Shown here: in pieces, positions 32,040 to 44,107 of the stretch
How positions within the stretch are numbered: position 1 is the stretch's first letter
Layout: the number at the start of each line of letters is the position of its first letter
From: Reclinomonas americana ATCC 50394
Taxonomy: Eukaryota > Jakobida > Jakobea > Jakobida
DNA: 51,026 nt
Reading direction: 5' to 3'
NCBI GenBank assembly: GCA_048213135.1
Contig: PS015536.1
Span: 74,173-125,198, forward strand
The notes under the pieces: model-generated
The model's database searches: none
What the model was told of the DNA's origin: nothing
What the model saw: only the letters and a program-made list of their open reading frames with translations
Translations under genes and position numbers: made by a program

Positions 32040-32324
32040 CTCTGCTCACGTTTATGCAGATATAAGCCGCAACATTCACAGCGAAAGAAAGAAAGACAGC
32101 GGAGAGAGAGAGAAGCGCGACGGGGAGAGAATGTCATAAACCAACACACACACACAAACACACTCATATACACACGAATCCCTCCTCCCTCCCACGCAAC
32201 GGGCACTCATTCGTGGAAGCGCGCGCTCTCTCTCTCTCTCTCACAGATAACTCGCGGGGGTGCGTGAGAGCAAACGGGACAGATGCACTGCGCGAGCACA
32301 CGACTGATCGTTGAAAGACACAAA

Positions 32325-34190
32325 ATGGCGACTGCGCCTCCACCCGCCGACTCTGTGGGCCGCCTCGTCTCCGACGTACAACGCTCCCTGCATCGCATTC
32401 GACAGGTGTGACACTCGCACACACATACACACACACACGCGTTGTGCCTGTAGACACACACAACACTCACAAGAGATAATGTCCGTTATGTAGGCTCTGG
32501 CGCAGGAGGATCCACGCGTGGCCGCGCATGTGCAGGGTCTCATTGCCAGTGCAGAGACGGAGCTGAAGCTCAAGGTCTCACTCCTTTCACCACAGTGTGT
32601 GTCTCTCACTCAGTGCTCATTGTTAATTGCGTGCAGGCTGATGAGGTGATTCATGCGAGTCTGCATGGTGCGCCGACGAGCACCACTGGCTTCCTCAGTG
32701 CGACTGGTGAGTGAGTGAGTGAGTTGTGTGCGTCATTGTGCTCACTGGCGACTGACAATTGCTGGTAGCTCCGCCTTCGTTCCAAGCGGACTCGAGGCGC
32801 AAGGCGTTTGAGGCCGGGGCGGCACGAGCGACCGCCAAGGAACGCATGATGCGGGAGAGGAGAGAGAAGGTGCTGCGCAGAGGAAGAACGGAACGGACTC
32901 GAGAGCTGTGAACCGGACATGCCTCCTCACTCTCACCTGTTTGCGTAGGTTCTCGCCGCTCCCGATGTGTACGCTGGCAAGGCCCGCACGCTGCTGCAAG
33001 ACGAGTTTGGCATGCCAACACAGCGCTTCAATCGTCTGGATCGGACCGCCGGTCGTCGCACCAGTGGTCATTTGCACAGAGACAAGGTGCACGGACCGGG
33101 ATTCGTGTTGCCGAAGCAGAATCGCAACGACCCGCTGGCTCCACTGCCTCCAATCTCACCAGAGGAACTCAACAAGGTGTGTGTGCGATACCGTCAGTCG
33201 GAAGAGAGGAGTTGTGAGCTGAAACACGCTGCTGTGTGGTTCCAGGGCCTGCTGAACATGATCCAGAAGGGCATCATTCCCGCCCACGTGGACCTGACGC
33301 CCGCCATGGGCCAGAGCAGCTTCCCGCTGCACTACGAGCCGTCGCGCTTCTACCACCCAGACGAGTATCACATGCGGAGAGAGGTGGCTTCGGTGGCCGG
33401 ATTCAACGCGCAAAGCAATGTGAAGCTGGATCAGGAGGCGCTGCGTGCGCGTGTAGAGGTGCGCACTCGCCACGTCGTTGTTGGTGGGTGAGATCACTGA
33501 CGACGGCGAATGCAGATGACCGAGGAGGCCTACGCCCGGCAAAATGATGCCACCTACCTCGTGCCACAGCCGATTCAGGCACCGCCGCCCCCGCCGCAGC
33601 AACAGCCGACACAGCCACCGGTTTGTCAGCATGGAACCTCGTGTCCATCATCCCCACCGATTGTCTCACTCGCTTCTGTGCAGCCGGTCGACGCAGTCCA
33701 ACGCACCTACGAGCAACTGCTGGATGAATTCTCGCTCCACCACTTTGTCATTCGCAAGGGCCAGGCGTTGCGCGAATCACCCGAATTCTTCTCGTTCCAG
33801 CGCACCTTCCAGCGTGACTGGGGCAACATTTGCTCAATTATTGGCGAGCTGGAACGGCTGCTCACCGAGCTGTCCAGTTGCGCACGCGCGATCGTTTCCG
33901 CGACCGCCCCGCATGCCTTGTCTCATCCCCTTCCACTTGTGTATGCGAATCAGTTCCACTTGCATATATTGATGGTAAGCAGGTGGCGCGTCTCGCCGAG
34001 TCCATGCTGGATTTGCCGACTGTTGCCGAGCTGCTCTCGTGTATTGTGAATCGCGACAAGGTTTGTGTGCAAGCTGTGGATGGGGATTCTTGCTTTGTCG
34101 TTCCTTTCCCTGTTCACTTTTGCTCGCTGCGGAAGGTGTTCTTTGCTTCTGCATGTCACAAGCCAGTAGAAGTCTCACTCTCATTCTTTG

Positions 34191-34231
<41 letters not shown>

Positions 34232-37034
34232 TCTTCCATCAATTCCCTATCTTTGTCATTCTATTTATCTTCCCTCTCGGATCACGTACTTTGTTCTCTC
34301 TTCTTCGTATCGTCCCTCTTTAGCTCCCCCTCCCTTCTCCTCCCCTTCCCCTTCCCTCCCTTCCCTTCCCCTCTTTCCACTTCTCCTCCCCTTCCCCTTC
34401 TATCCCCTCCTCCTCCCTTCCCCTTCTATCCCCTCCTCCTCCCTTCCCCTCTTCTCACCCCCCTTTCCCTTCCCACACAGATCGAACCCTACGTGTACAA
34501 ACCCGGCGCACGCTTCCGCGGTGAGTCCCGTCGAGAGCTGGCGGCCACGAAAATCCAGGCTGTATTCCGCGGCCACATTATTCGTCGCGGTTTCGCTGTG
34601 CTGCGCGCCGCCGTGTACGCCAGCAAGATCATTCAGCGATTCTGGCGCCTGGTCAAACAGAAGCAGCAGACCATTGCTCGTGTGCATGTTTCGTCTCGCT
34701 GCGCCACTACCCCCGTGGTTTTCCTTTGCGCTCACACAGATTTCTCATTCTTGTCATGAACCAGGATATCTGGGATACCGAGTTTACTGCGTGGCAGCGC
34801 TTGCAGACGCAGTTCCTGAAGTCGTGGCGCGATGTGAAGAGTGGGCGACGGTGCGTTCTCAGGTTTCTCACGAGACTGTTTCCATTTCGCGCCTCACCCA
34901 TTTGTGCAGTGTGGAGTTGCATGTGCCGTCGTTGAGTATCGACCTGCAGCAGCGCCAGAACCTCGGCGAGTTTGTCGGCTGTCTCCAGAACGCACAACTC
35001 GGCCGGTGTGTGGTCCATTCGTCACGCGCTCCCTCGTTCCTTTTGTCTCATCCTCGCTGTGCCTCACAGAATCACATGGACCGACGATCAGACGGATGTG
35101 TTGTTTGTCTCCTCGTTCCCGCTGGACGACGAGTGCTTGCAGTATTACCAGAAGATTCTCATGGTGCGGTCCACCGTTGCTGCCGCGTTGCAGTGGTCGT
35201 GTGCTCAGCTCATGCGCGACGCACATACAGGTCAAGGGCGGTTATGCGCAATCACGTCGACCGCTGGAGTCTGCCATGTTTACCGTGTACCCCGACGCAC
35301 ACAAGTCTTTCCCCCCGTTCACCTCCCTCGACAAGCAAATCATGCTGTCTCGTCGCACCGTCGACCGCATCCGCAACATGACAGCCGGTCGGCAAGCGTA
35401 CCTGGTGCCGGGCTCTGTTGGCATCGACACGATCCGCCTGGCAGCGGTGAGTGGCCTTGGTACTCTCCGTGCCGACGATATGCTTGTCTCATCTCCTCTA
35501 TCCCAGAAACTGGAATTGCCGATCCTCGGCCCGATGCCCGACGTGGCCGCCGTGTACGGCTCCAAGTCGGGCGCCAAGCGCATTTTTGCGGCTGCTGATG
35601 TGCTGATCCCCACTGGTGAGTCTCCTTACAGTGCGTGCCTTTGCTGTGCTATGACTTACCTCGTGGTGTGTGGGGCAGGCGTGGCCGATCTGTACGACGA
35701 GGAAACCTTTGTGGAGCGTCTCGTGGGCCTGTTGATTGAGTTCCCCCGTGTGCAGCGGTGGGTGTTCAAGCTGGACAACGAGTTTGACAGCCGCGGTCTG
35801 GCGTATCTCGGTGAGTGCGCACTGCATCCTTCGTGTTAGGTCTCCAATCTCTCACCGTGCGTCGCAGATGTTGGCCGCCTCGGTAACTTGGATCACCTTC
35901 GCGATGTGTACACTTCCATGGACACGGACGAGGAGCTGCGCAACCGCACGTATCAGACGCTGGTGCAAATGGTTGGCGAGTCGCTGCCGACCATGGTCAC
36001 GATTGTGACGCGCCGTGCGTACAAGTCGTGGAAGGACTTTGCGGCGGCGATGAACGACTCGGGTGCTGTCATTGAGGCGTACCCCGCCAAGCCACTCGGT
36101 TCACCATCGGTTGGCATGCTGGTGGAGCCGGATGGCACTGTGCGCATCCACTCGGTACTCCTGCAAGTCCCCGATCCCGAGTGCCCCTTCCGTGTGCCTG
36201 CCAGCTTGATGGGCAACGGCGAGTGGCCGGTGCCGTTTTCAGCACTCAAGCAGGCTTCGCTGTCGATTGCGCAGCGCTGCTTCGAAAAGGGACTGATTGG
36301 CTACATTTCCGTCGACTTTGTGGCCTTTTCTGATCTCGTTGCGTCACATGGCCACCACCACGATTCGGCCTGTCTCTACAACGCAACTCATTAACTCTCG
36401 CCACAGTCGGAGGTGCGTTTGTGGGCTGTGGATTTGGACATTGGCTTGTCGTCGCGTCATGTGTGCTTCCATGTGGTGCGGACCATGACCAAGTTGCGTT
36501 GCATTGCGTCGTATCTCTTGCGTATGTCTGTATGCTTACCTGGTCACTGCAGTGCCACGCTTGACCTGGCCACCGGCGCCCTGATCGGCCCCGGCGGCTC
36601 TTTCACGTACCTCGATCTCGGCATGATGTTCCACCCGTACTTGAGCAGCATTCCGCACGCGCAGTTTTTCCAGCTGTGCCGCGAGAATCGCTTCGTGTTC
36701 GACACGGAAGAGGGCACGGGTCCCATTTTCCACTTGGTCAACACACTGCTCAGGGGCTGGATTGGCATCTCGTTGCGTGCACCTCTCCTCGTGTCGTCAC
36801 GCACTCAAGGGCGTTTCAGCTCATTTTCGCATTGCATACAGGTGTGTCGGCAAGTCGCTGAAGCAAGTGAGCTTGCAAGCCGCCGACCTGGTAGACTTTT
36901 TGGATGTGGAGCTCGCAGGTGTGACGGGCGAGCGGAAACTCGCTGCTACGAGCACCAACGTTCCTGTCATACGGCGAATCGCCTTTGCACTGGTGGAACA
37001 AGTGGTGCCGCTGAGTGCGCCACCAGCTCCATGA
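32325..37034 (+). CDS. IQCH: IQ motif-containing protein H homologue (IQCH)
   Basis: A large cytoplasmic, flagellum-associated protein in animals (sperm) with an IQ motif and an ATP-grasp-like C-terminal region. From ATG 32325 about 18 exons can be followed: MATAPPPADSVGRLVSDVQR, VQGLIASAETELKLKADEVI, a Pro/Gln-rich stretch near 33580, and VDAVQRTYEQLLDEFSLHHF. The calmodulin-binding IQ motif ATKIQAVFRGHIIRRGFAVL follows, with a second partial one. The C-terminal core is SKSGAKRIFAAADVLIPTG, VQRWVFKLDNEFDSRGLAYL, CFEKGLIGYISVDFVAFSDL and LWAVDLDIGLSS, ending TGA 37032-37034. Donors at 36338, 36493 and 36772 are GTTGCG. Its presence implies that the organism builds cilia or flagella. Some internal junctions (33860-34480) are tentative. 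Confidence 0.8.
34061..34480 (+). repeat. Long polypyrimidine intron of IQCH
   Basis: A 420-nt intron (donor GTTTGT, acceptor CACACAG) whose last 290 nt are almost pure pyrimidine on the coding strand: (CT)n at about 34195-34230, then C-rich CCCCTTCC units. These include a 26-nt unit (CTATCCCCTCCTCCTCCC plus TTCCCCTT) present twice at about 34401-34452. Confidence 0.8.
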
Positions 37035-37296
37035 ACAATGGCCGCGAGCATTTATTTAGATGGAGAACGGCAGATCGAAGCTGTTTTGCCAGGCGCACAC
37101 ACAACACGCTGGTGGAGGCCACTCGCCATTGCAGGCCAGGGAGCGCTCCTAGCTAGCGCGCAAATGATGACTTTTCTTCAATCATCAGACGTGGCTACCT
37201 CGCACAATGAGAGTAATACAAGTGTGCCGAGGAGAGGCTGTCGTACGGTTAAACAAAGATAAGCTTTTGTTATACATTCATTATTCGTGTTCCTAG
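37035..37296. other. Intergenic region between convergent genes
   Basis: Lies between the IQCH stop (+) and the calpain stop (-). It is more AT-rich than its surroundings (for example around 37255-37310), as expected for 3' untranslated and terminator sequence. No gene is seen. Confidence 0.5.
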
Positions 37297-40200
37297 CTAA
37301 TATGTGTACGAGTATTTCACCTGCGATGCGTGGCGGTGAGCGACAGAAATGTAGACCTGCGGCAACAAGGAGACGCTCACCTTGTACGGCCCACTGGCCT
37401 GCATACCGAGATGCTGGATGAGGGTGAACGCGCCAGGGAGGAGAGTGCGCGTGACCACGATTTCAGAGAGGTCACCGCCAACCACCACGTTGCTCGAGGC
37501 CTGAAAGTCCATGCAAATGTCCACCACGCGCCCTCCAACCACCTCCGCACCATAACTAAACGTGTGTCCACGCTTCGATTGGTACGTGTACAGCAGGATG
37601 CGCTGCGAGGCCTGCTGCACTCCGCGTTGGTGAATGAGAGCGGACCACGCTTGAACCATTAGCTGCGGCGCACAATAGTCAAATCACTGCCTCGCGCACG
37701 CAATGACATGTCGACAACGCACAGTCGGTTCTCGCGGCATGAGTGTGCACACAAACGGATCTGTGCTGTGCACAGACACCATGTAGCATCGACTGTGGAC
37801 CGAGCTGAACGAGTAGTCGTAGCCGAGGCGCGACAGGCACCACAAGACAACCCCCTGCACGTCACGCAGCTGGTGAGCAAGAGTGGCAGCAGAGGAACAT
37901 GAACGGAGGGGACTGACGCACTTCGCCTTGCTGCTCCAAGATGTTGCTGATGAACTGAATGAGTCCGCGCTCCGACAATCCGCGCCGAGTGCTGCAACAC
38001 CGCGGCAGTATGTGCTCCGCAAACTGCTGCTGCGAGAGAGGCTCGCCAATCATGCGCATGTACAGGCGCGAAAACTCGGCGTAATCCAACACCTCGTCCA
38101 TGTCCATGTCGTACGTGCGGAACACATCCTGCGACGCAAACTCGTGAGCGACACAGCAGAATGTGTGCTGCTGCTGTTGCTGTCACGCAACTCGAAGGGT
38201 CGACACGAGTTCGTGGCGCAGTGTCCGATCGTCGTGCTTCAGTGTCGGTGGCACATCGAGGCACGCATCGGGTATCTGTGAGCGCAACATGCATCCGGTG
38301 GTTCTGCGAGAAACAGTTCGTAAGTGAGTCGTAACTGCGGCGAGGCCGCGGTAATAATAGCAGGCACGCAACATGGGCACCACAGTGTACACGCCAGGCT
38401 CAAGGTCGCACTCCAGCTGCCACTGCCGCTCCCTGGCGGTGCCGTTCTCCGCCACCACGGTCAGCGATCCGTCGGCTTCTCGTCGGAAAACCACCAGGCC
38501 ACAATCGATATATGGCCGATGCACATCCACCCAAAACTCCCTCTCGTCCTCCTGATGGATCGTCAGGTAGACTCGCGACCGCTGCAGGATCTGTGTATCG
38601 GCACGGGAAAGTGCGAATGAGATCTCTGTCACCAAAGTCCAACTATGTGATGCACACAGTCACCTCGAGAGTGTACGACGAGCACGACACCGAGTGGTCG
38701 AGCTCGCGCTGAAACACGCCCTTTAACCTGCTCTCCTGCCACTCCGGTCGCACCCTGCTCGAAGAATCACATCATCAGCGCAGTGTGGACAGACAACAAT
38801 CCGCAATGCGATAGTGACACGCAACATGCAAAACGACATCTGAGAGAATTCGACGAAGAAGTCCTCAAAGCTCATGTAGAACTCTCCATTTTCCTCCTCC
38901 ACCGGCGCCAGCACCGAGCGCAATTCTGGCGTCCACAGCGGGGACGCTGATGACCAATCGCCGTTCCTGCAAGAGAATCACAACGAATGAGGAGACAAAT
39001 ACCACGCGCCTCGGTCAGGTGCAAAGTGTCACAAACCACCTGTCACGACACACAATGAGTTTCGTGTCTCTGACTCGACAAGAACGCACAAGGGAGACGC
39101 GTAACTCAAAGCGACCCCACGGATTGCGCAGTCGGAGGAGACGGTGACCCTCAATGTCGAACGCTGCCTGAATCGTGTACGAGTGGCCGGGGACAAGTCC
39201 ACTGCCCGAGCGCGGCGTGTCGCCTTCTTCGGTGAACGTGTCCACCCCTGCCCGACAAGCGACAAGAGTGAGCCTACACGCAAGTATTCGTGCTTCTGCG
39301 CCATCAGCCACCTTTGGTCTCCGCACAACATACATCGCCGTCGCACATGCGCGTGAGAATGTGCTGCCAGAGGGCGCCACTGGCCATCATCTCTTCCGTG
39401 TGCGGATGCTCGAGCACAATGTGCTCGAACGGTGCGCCAGTGAGATCAATCAGTGCGTCACGCGAGCAACCCCGTCGTAGCTGCCATCATGCATCATCGA
39501 TCAGACATGCGGATGAAAGGGGAAAACGGAATCGACGGGTCACTCGTGCACACCTGGTTGTAATTGCCGTGCAGTTTGGCATACGCCTTTTCCAGCAAAC
39601 TTACCCACAACTGATCGTTCTGGCAGCGTGAGAAGATGAAACCACCACCTGCGCAGTCGAGCAATGAGGCGGAAAGGCCAAGAGGCGATGTGAAGAGACG
39701 AATGCAGCGCCCCGACTTACCAACGCTGCACGGAAAGTAATCGTCCACTGTCACCGTTCGCCACTGTCCGTGTTTGGCGATTCGCATCTGCACACGCACA
39801 CACGCACACACAGATGCTCCAGTGAGCAGAACTGGAGGCGAGTGAGAGGTTGACACGCAGTCGCAAAGAGAGACCTTGTACACGCCGAGTGGATCGTACT
39901 CGTCGGTGACAAAGAGGCGTCGGATGCGCTCTGGCTTTTCCGCCAGCGCGGCCACGGCGCTGAGGAACCAGCTGCATGCGATATGGTGGAAGATGGTCAG
40001 CTCTTTGAATCAACAGATGCCTGTGCAACAAAGAATGAACGTCACCAGTCGGCGAGCTTGCCCTGAATAATGGTCGACGGCTCCATGCTGGCGCCCAGAA
40101 TCACCGGCTCACTGTCGCCCTTGCCCCGCGCTCGCATAATCTCCAGTGGTCTCTTCCACTCGATAGACGACATCTGTGTGCGTGCGACTCGGCCAATGAG

Positions 40201-41304
40201 CAACGAGTCACGTGGAAAAAAGGATGCCGGCGACCCACGCAACGCTCTTGTCACGCTCCGTGTCCGACTCAAAGATCGAAGTCATGAGCGGAGGAAAGTC
40301 AAGATCCACAAAGCTCAGCGGCTGTGCACGCTCGCGGGCCATATCGCTGCACGCGGCCTCCTGCAGGTACGAGCGGATGCGCTCCGCCGGCATGATGTCA
40401 CTCGGCAAGTCGCGCAGCAGCTGTCGCGCAGTGTCAGCGGTGAAGCAGCAGAGAAGGGAGGAAGAAGAGGTGTGTACCTGCTCGCCCAACGACACATGCT
40501 CAAGGACACGCGCCGCCGATTCAAGCGCCATCACTTCGGACTCGCGTCGCGACAGCTGTCGCGTTTGCACTCTGCACGACGAGGTGTGAGAGCGCTGTCG
40601 AGAGAGAGAGAGAGAGAGTGATCCAATAACAACCCGCCACACCTGTAGTGCACATGAAAGTACATCGGCTGCAGCGGATCCACACGATCCACACGCGTCA
40701 CAAACTTGGTCTCCCCAGCCATCACCGATGCATTCACCACCGTGCTGTCACTGCGCACCAGCTCTCGTCAACTCACCACCACCGTCACTCGCGACACAAA
40801 GACAGATCCACAAACGCAACGAGCTGGCACTCTGCACGCGCACATTACTGCAGTCCTTGAACGACAGCTCAATGTCCAGCGGCTGCCCCGACTCATTCTC
40901 CACATGATACGCAAAGTAGGCCGGCTGTGTCAGCGAATATCAGTCACAGATCTTCCGCACTCTGCGACAGCAGAGTTCCCTCGTTACCTGTTCCGTGCCC
41001 ACCATGAGGCTCAGCTCGCCCAACGGCTTCACCAGCACCTGCCGGATCCACACTCCCTCGCCCGCACAGATGCTCTCCACCGTGCTCGACTCCTCTTGCG
41101 CCTCTTCCTTTGCCTCTTGCGCCACTGTCTCTATCTCACCAGCGCGCTTCTTCGCACGCTGAAGTCGCCGACGAAGTATCTGATCAACATCATCGTCGTG
41201 GCCACGACTGCTCGACGCCTAAACATCATTGTCACATGTCAAACTCGGGACATTCTTTGGTGATCTTCTTTCTTGCACGCGCGCACACACGCAACTTGTG
41301 ACAT
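37297..41304 (-). CDS. Calpain-type cysteine protease with EF-hand
   Basis: A calcium-dependent intracellular cysteine protease (family C2). The start is ATG 41304. Exon 1 is just three codons (41296-41304) before a GTTGCGTG donor, joined in phase to ASSSRGHDDDVDQILRRRLQ. The catalytic domain has STIIQGKLADCWFLSAVAAL, with the catalytic Cys codon split by the intron 39973-40045, then FSRCQNDQLWVSLLEKAYAK, the His in SGLVPGHSYTIQAAFD (about 39180) and the Asn in RLLRLRNPWGRFELR (about 39118). All three catalytic residues are present. Next come a C2-like domain III (SRVYLTIHQEDEREFWVDV), an EF-hand (DMDMDEVLDYAE, canonical acidic positions) and a second beta-rich domain (ILLYTYQSKRGHTFSYGAEV). 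Other GTTGCG donors are at 38191, 38825 and 40243. Pairing with a small subunit is unknown. Confidence 0.85.
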
Positions 41305-41452
41305 TGCTCGTGCAGAGGTGGAAGAGGTGGATCACAGCAGAGTGCGCAGTGGCCAGACAGAGAGACAGAGAGCGAAGAGACGTCGCTTTGGCGCGCGCGG
41401 AGGAACAACAACAAAGGACAAAAGCTCTGCGCGAGTTGTGTGTTTGTTAGCG

Positions 41453-42323
41453 ATGGCTGAGGCTGCGGAGCTGGCGTTGTTGCGTCTCTTTCTCTGCGCT
41501 GTGAGTGAAAGTGACCAGTGTGCCTCTCTCACACACTCTTGCACACACACAGAGGATGGCAACGCTTTGATTTCCGTCCACTGGTGCCCGAAGACATGGA
41601 CGCGTTGCGCAGATTACACGAGGCGTGCTTCCCAGTGAGGTGACACACACACACACACATACACACTTTCTCTCTCTCTCTCTCTCTTCTCACTCGTGCA
41701 TAGATACGAGCAAGCGTTCTTTGACGACCTCGTGCACCATCGTTACTGGAGTGTGTGTGTGGTGGATCGCTCAGAGGCACCTGGTGCTGCACCTGCGCGA
41801 CTGGTGGGCGTGATCAGTGCGCGGTTTGAGTTGCTGGAGAACTGCGAGGTTTTTACTCTCTCTCTCATTGTTTCGTCTGTTCTCTGCCTGTGAGTTGGGG
41901 CCTGACTGCACTGTGCTGCAGCATCACGACATGGTGAAGGAGAGCTGGTGTGCGCGCGACGAAGTCATGTACATATTAACGCTGGGCGTCGATGAAAGTG
42001 TGCGCGGACACGGACTTGGTGTGTACACGTGTCTTGCTTTGCTGGTTGGATGCTCTTTCGATTGATTGGTGTCGAGCCGTGCAGGATCCACGCTGGTGGA
42101 GTATGCGGTGGCCAAGGCGGAGCGCAATCGCGCCTGTCGTGCCGTGTATCTGCACACGCTGCCGAGCAATACGACGGCGGTGCGGTTTTATCAGCGGAAT
42201 CGCTTCGTGGTGAAGTCGTCGCTGGAGGTGTGCTGGATCTTCCCCCCACACACACACTTCCCCCCGTCGTGTTGGGCTGACGACGACGAGCTGTGCGCAG
42301 AAATTTTATACGATAGACAATGA
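41453..42323 (+). CDS. NAA60: N-alpha-acetyltransferase 60-like GNAT (NAA60)
   Basis: A GNAT acetyltransferase; NAA60 acetylates N-termini of membrane proteins at the cytosolic face of the Golgi or plastids. The start at 41453 splices through a GTTGCG donor (41478) to GWQRFDFRPLVPEDMDALRR/LHEACFPV, then RYEQAFFDDLVHHRY, matching the human FRPLCHDDIDTVKHLC..WFP order. The acetyl-CoA-binding core is YILTLGVDESVRGHGLG/STL with the R/QxxGxG/A pattern, followed by VAKAERNRACRAVYLHTLPS and NTTAVRFYQRNRFV. The protein is about 210 residues, stop 42321-42323. It lacks an obvious C-terminal membrane helix of the human type. It diverges from the calpain gene with 148 bp between starts. Confidence 0.82.
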
Positions 42324-42410
42324 GCAGTTTGACGCGCTGCTGGTGGTGCTGTATGTTAATGGTGGCCGCCCAGCGAGCAGGTGACCCCCTAAACCTTACT
42401 CCGCCCTCTT

Positions 42411-44000
42411 CTACACGTCATCGCACTCACCGAATTCGCAACGCAGCTGGACGTTGACGAATGTGTTGAAAGAGTGCTGTCGATCCGTGTCGCGCATGTT
42501 GTCGGCCGACGATGCACCGTCACCTCCACCGAAAAGATATGAATAACAATCGTTGTAACACACGAATTGAGGTGGAGTGGTTCATTGGAGAGTTGTCTTC
42601 GCGCAAAACACACGCACATGTACAGGCACGCGACTGCTGGCGCCTCACAGGCACGCAGCCAGTCGCGGGGGTAGGGAAATATGGAAAGGAGGGGGGGATT
42701 GTGTGGAGTGTGGTGGCATTGCCGATTACTCTTCGCGCGAGAACACAACCTTGAGGATGGAATGCAGCAGCACTGGTGCCTCCTCCACATTCAGGTACAT
42801 GTCGCTCTTGAGGTATTCGGGAACGAGGACCGTGCTTGGCAGGCCAGGTGGACCGGCGTAGATGCGCAGCGGGTTGTATTCCAGGTCGCCCTCCATGGTC
42901 TCGTTCAACTCGAACACCATTTCTGGGAGCAAACACAAAGTGAGCACAGCTGGCAGGATTCTTCGCTTCTGCCACACGCACGCACCGCGCTTGGTCTGCG
43001 TGCTCTGGCACGTGCACACGACGCGCCCGTCGTCGTTAATGTCGACCGTGCACCCGGAGAACATGGTCATAAAGCTCAGCAGCCTTTGCTCGTGTCCACG
43101 AGCGCCCGACGATGATGATCCCACCGAAGCACGTGACATGCGCTCGGACGGCATGTTGGCGTGCGACTTCATAATCTCCACTGTGATAGAGCCGTACATG
43201 AGATCGTGTGACATGCGAAAGAGGCTGTGACGAGCACGCAACTCTCCGACTGCAGCTCGAGAATCGTGTTCTTCAGCTCAATGTTCTCGCGCTCCGCATC
43301 GCGGATGCGTGCCTGCAGCGAATCCGCCTCGCGAGTGCTCTGCAGCGTTCGTGCCAGCTCCGCACGCATGCTCTCAATCAGCTTGGTCGACGCTGCGAAG
43401 AAAAAATCAACAAAGGCACTGATGTCGAAGGGGGCAGGCGAGGCAAGACGCACCAGCTTCCAGCTTCTCGTACTTTTGACGCAGAGAGGCGGCCACACGT
43501 TCCGGCTCCGTCTGTCGCAGCACCATCAGCTCCTCGAGTCGCGTGCGCAGTGCAGAGTCAGGCACATTGGAGGCAGCAGCGGATTCCTGTCAACAACGAC
43601 GACATTCATGAGCACACTCATGAGCACTCGTCTCTCTATCTCCTTCTCTCTCTCTCTCTCTCTGAAACACACACGCACAGTCGCCGTCAGACGTGCCTTC
43701 AGACCCTCGCCGCTTGTCCGTCGCTTGCCGGACTTCTTGACGGGCTTGGCCGCGGCCGCCTTGTGCTCTGCCAGCACGGGCTTCTGCCGAACATGAGACG
43801 AGTGTGTGAGAACGAGGAGAGGTGCAGAGTGAGTGGAGTGTGCGTGTTCGCTCAACTTCATTCTCGGCACCGAGCGACGAGCGCCTGCGCGTCGACTGCC
43901 GCTTGAGTGGAGGCTCCGCGGGCGACTTGTTTCCCGCATCCTCCTCCTCCTCCTCGCTCATAATCTCCGCCACAGCGGTGCGCTTTCGACTGCGAGCCAT
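42411..44000 (-). CDS. Csm1/Pcs1-like chromosome segregation protein (monopolin subunit)
   Basis: In fungi Csm1/Pcs1 forms V-shaped monopolin complexes that clamp kinetochores and organise rDNA. The start is ATG 44000 (MARSRKRTAVAEIMSEEEEE), with a basic, Ser/Arg-rich N-terminus. A predicted coiled coil follows (RLEELMVLRQTEPERVAASL; SMRAELARTLQSTREADSLQ; IRDAERENIELKNTILELQS), then a globular domain: LLSFMTMFSGCTVDINDDGR, MVFELNETMEGDLEYNPLRI, LPSTVLVPEYLKSDMYLNVE and APVLLHSILK, which follows the family's 'EY.P......LP.YL...I.F' pattern. The donor at 43242 is GTTGCG. The C-terminus has two possible ends: reading through to TAA at 42726, or splicing from LHSILK to HSFNTFVNVQLRCEFGECDD and TAG at 42411. 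Confidence 0.65.
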
Positions 44001-44107
44001 CGTCCTCTCTCTCGAAAGAAACAACAAAAAATCCAACGAGCGTCGTAACGGTCGAATTTCAATTGTTGGTTTACAGACACAGGGCTATGCAAGGCAACGT
44101 CGTGGCC

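Noticed and set aside
33880-33990. GTTGCG at about 33887 in IQCH as another member of the donor class
   Set aside because: Using it breaks the phase with the following exon (VARLAESMLDLPTVAELLS). A GTTTCC donor slightly downstream fits, so this site was not counted.
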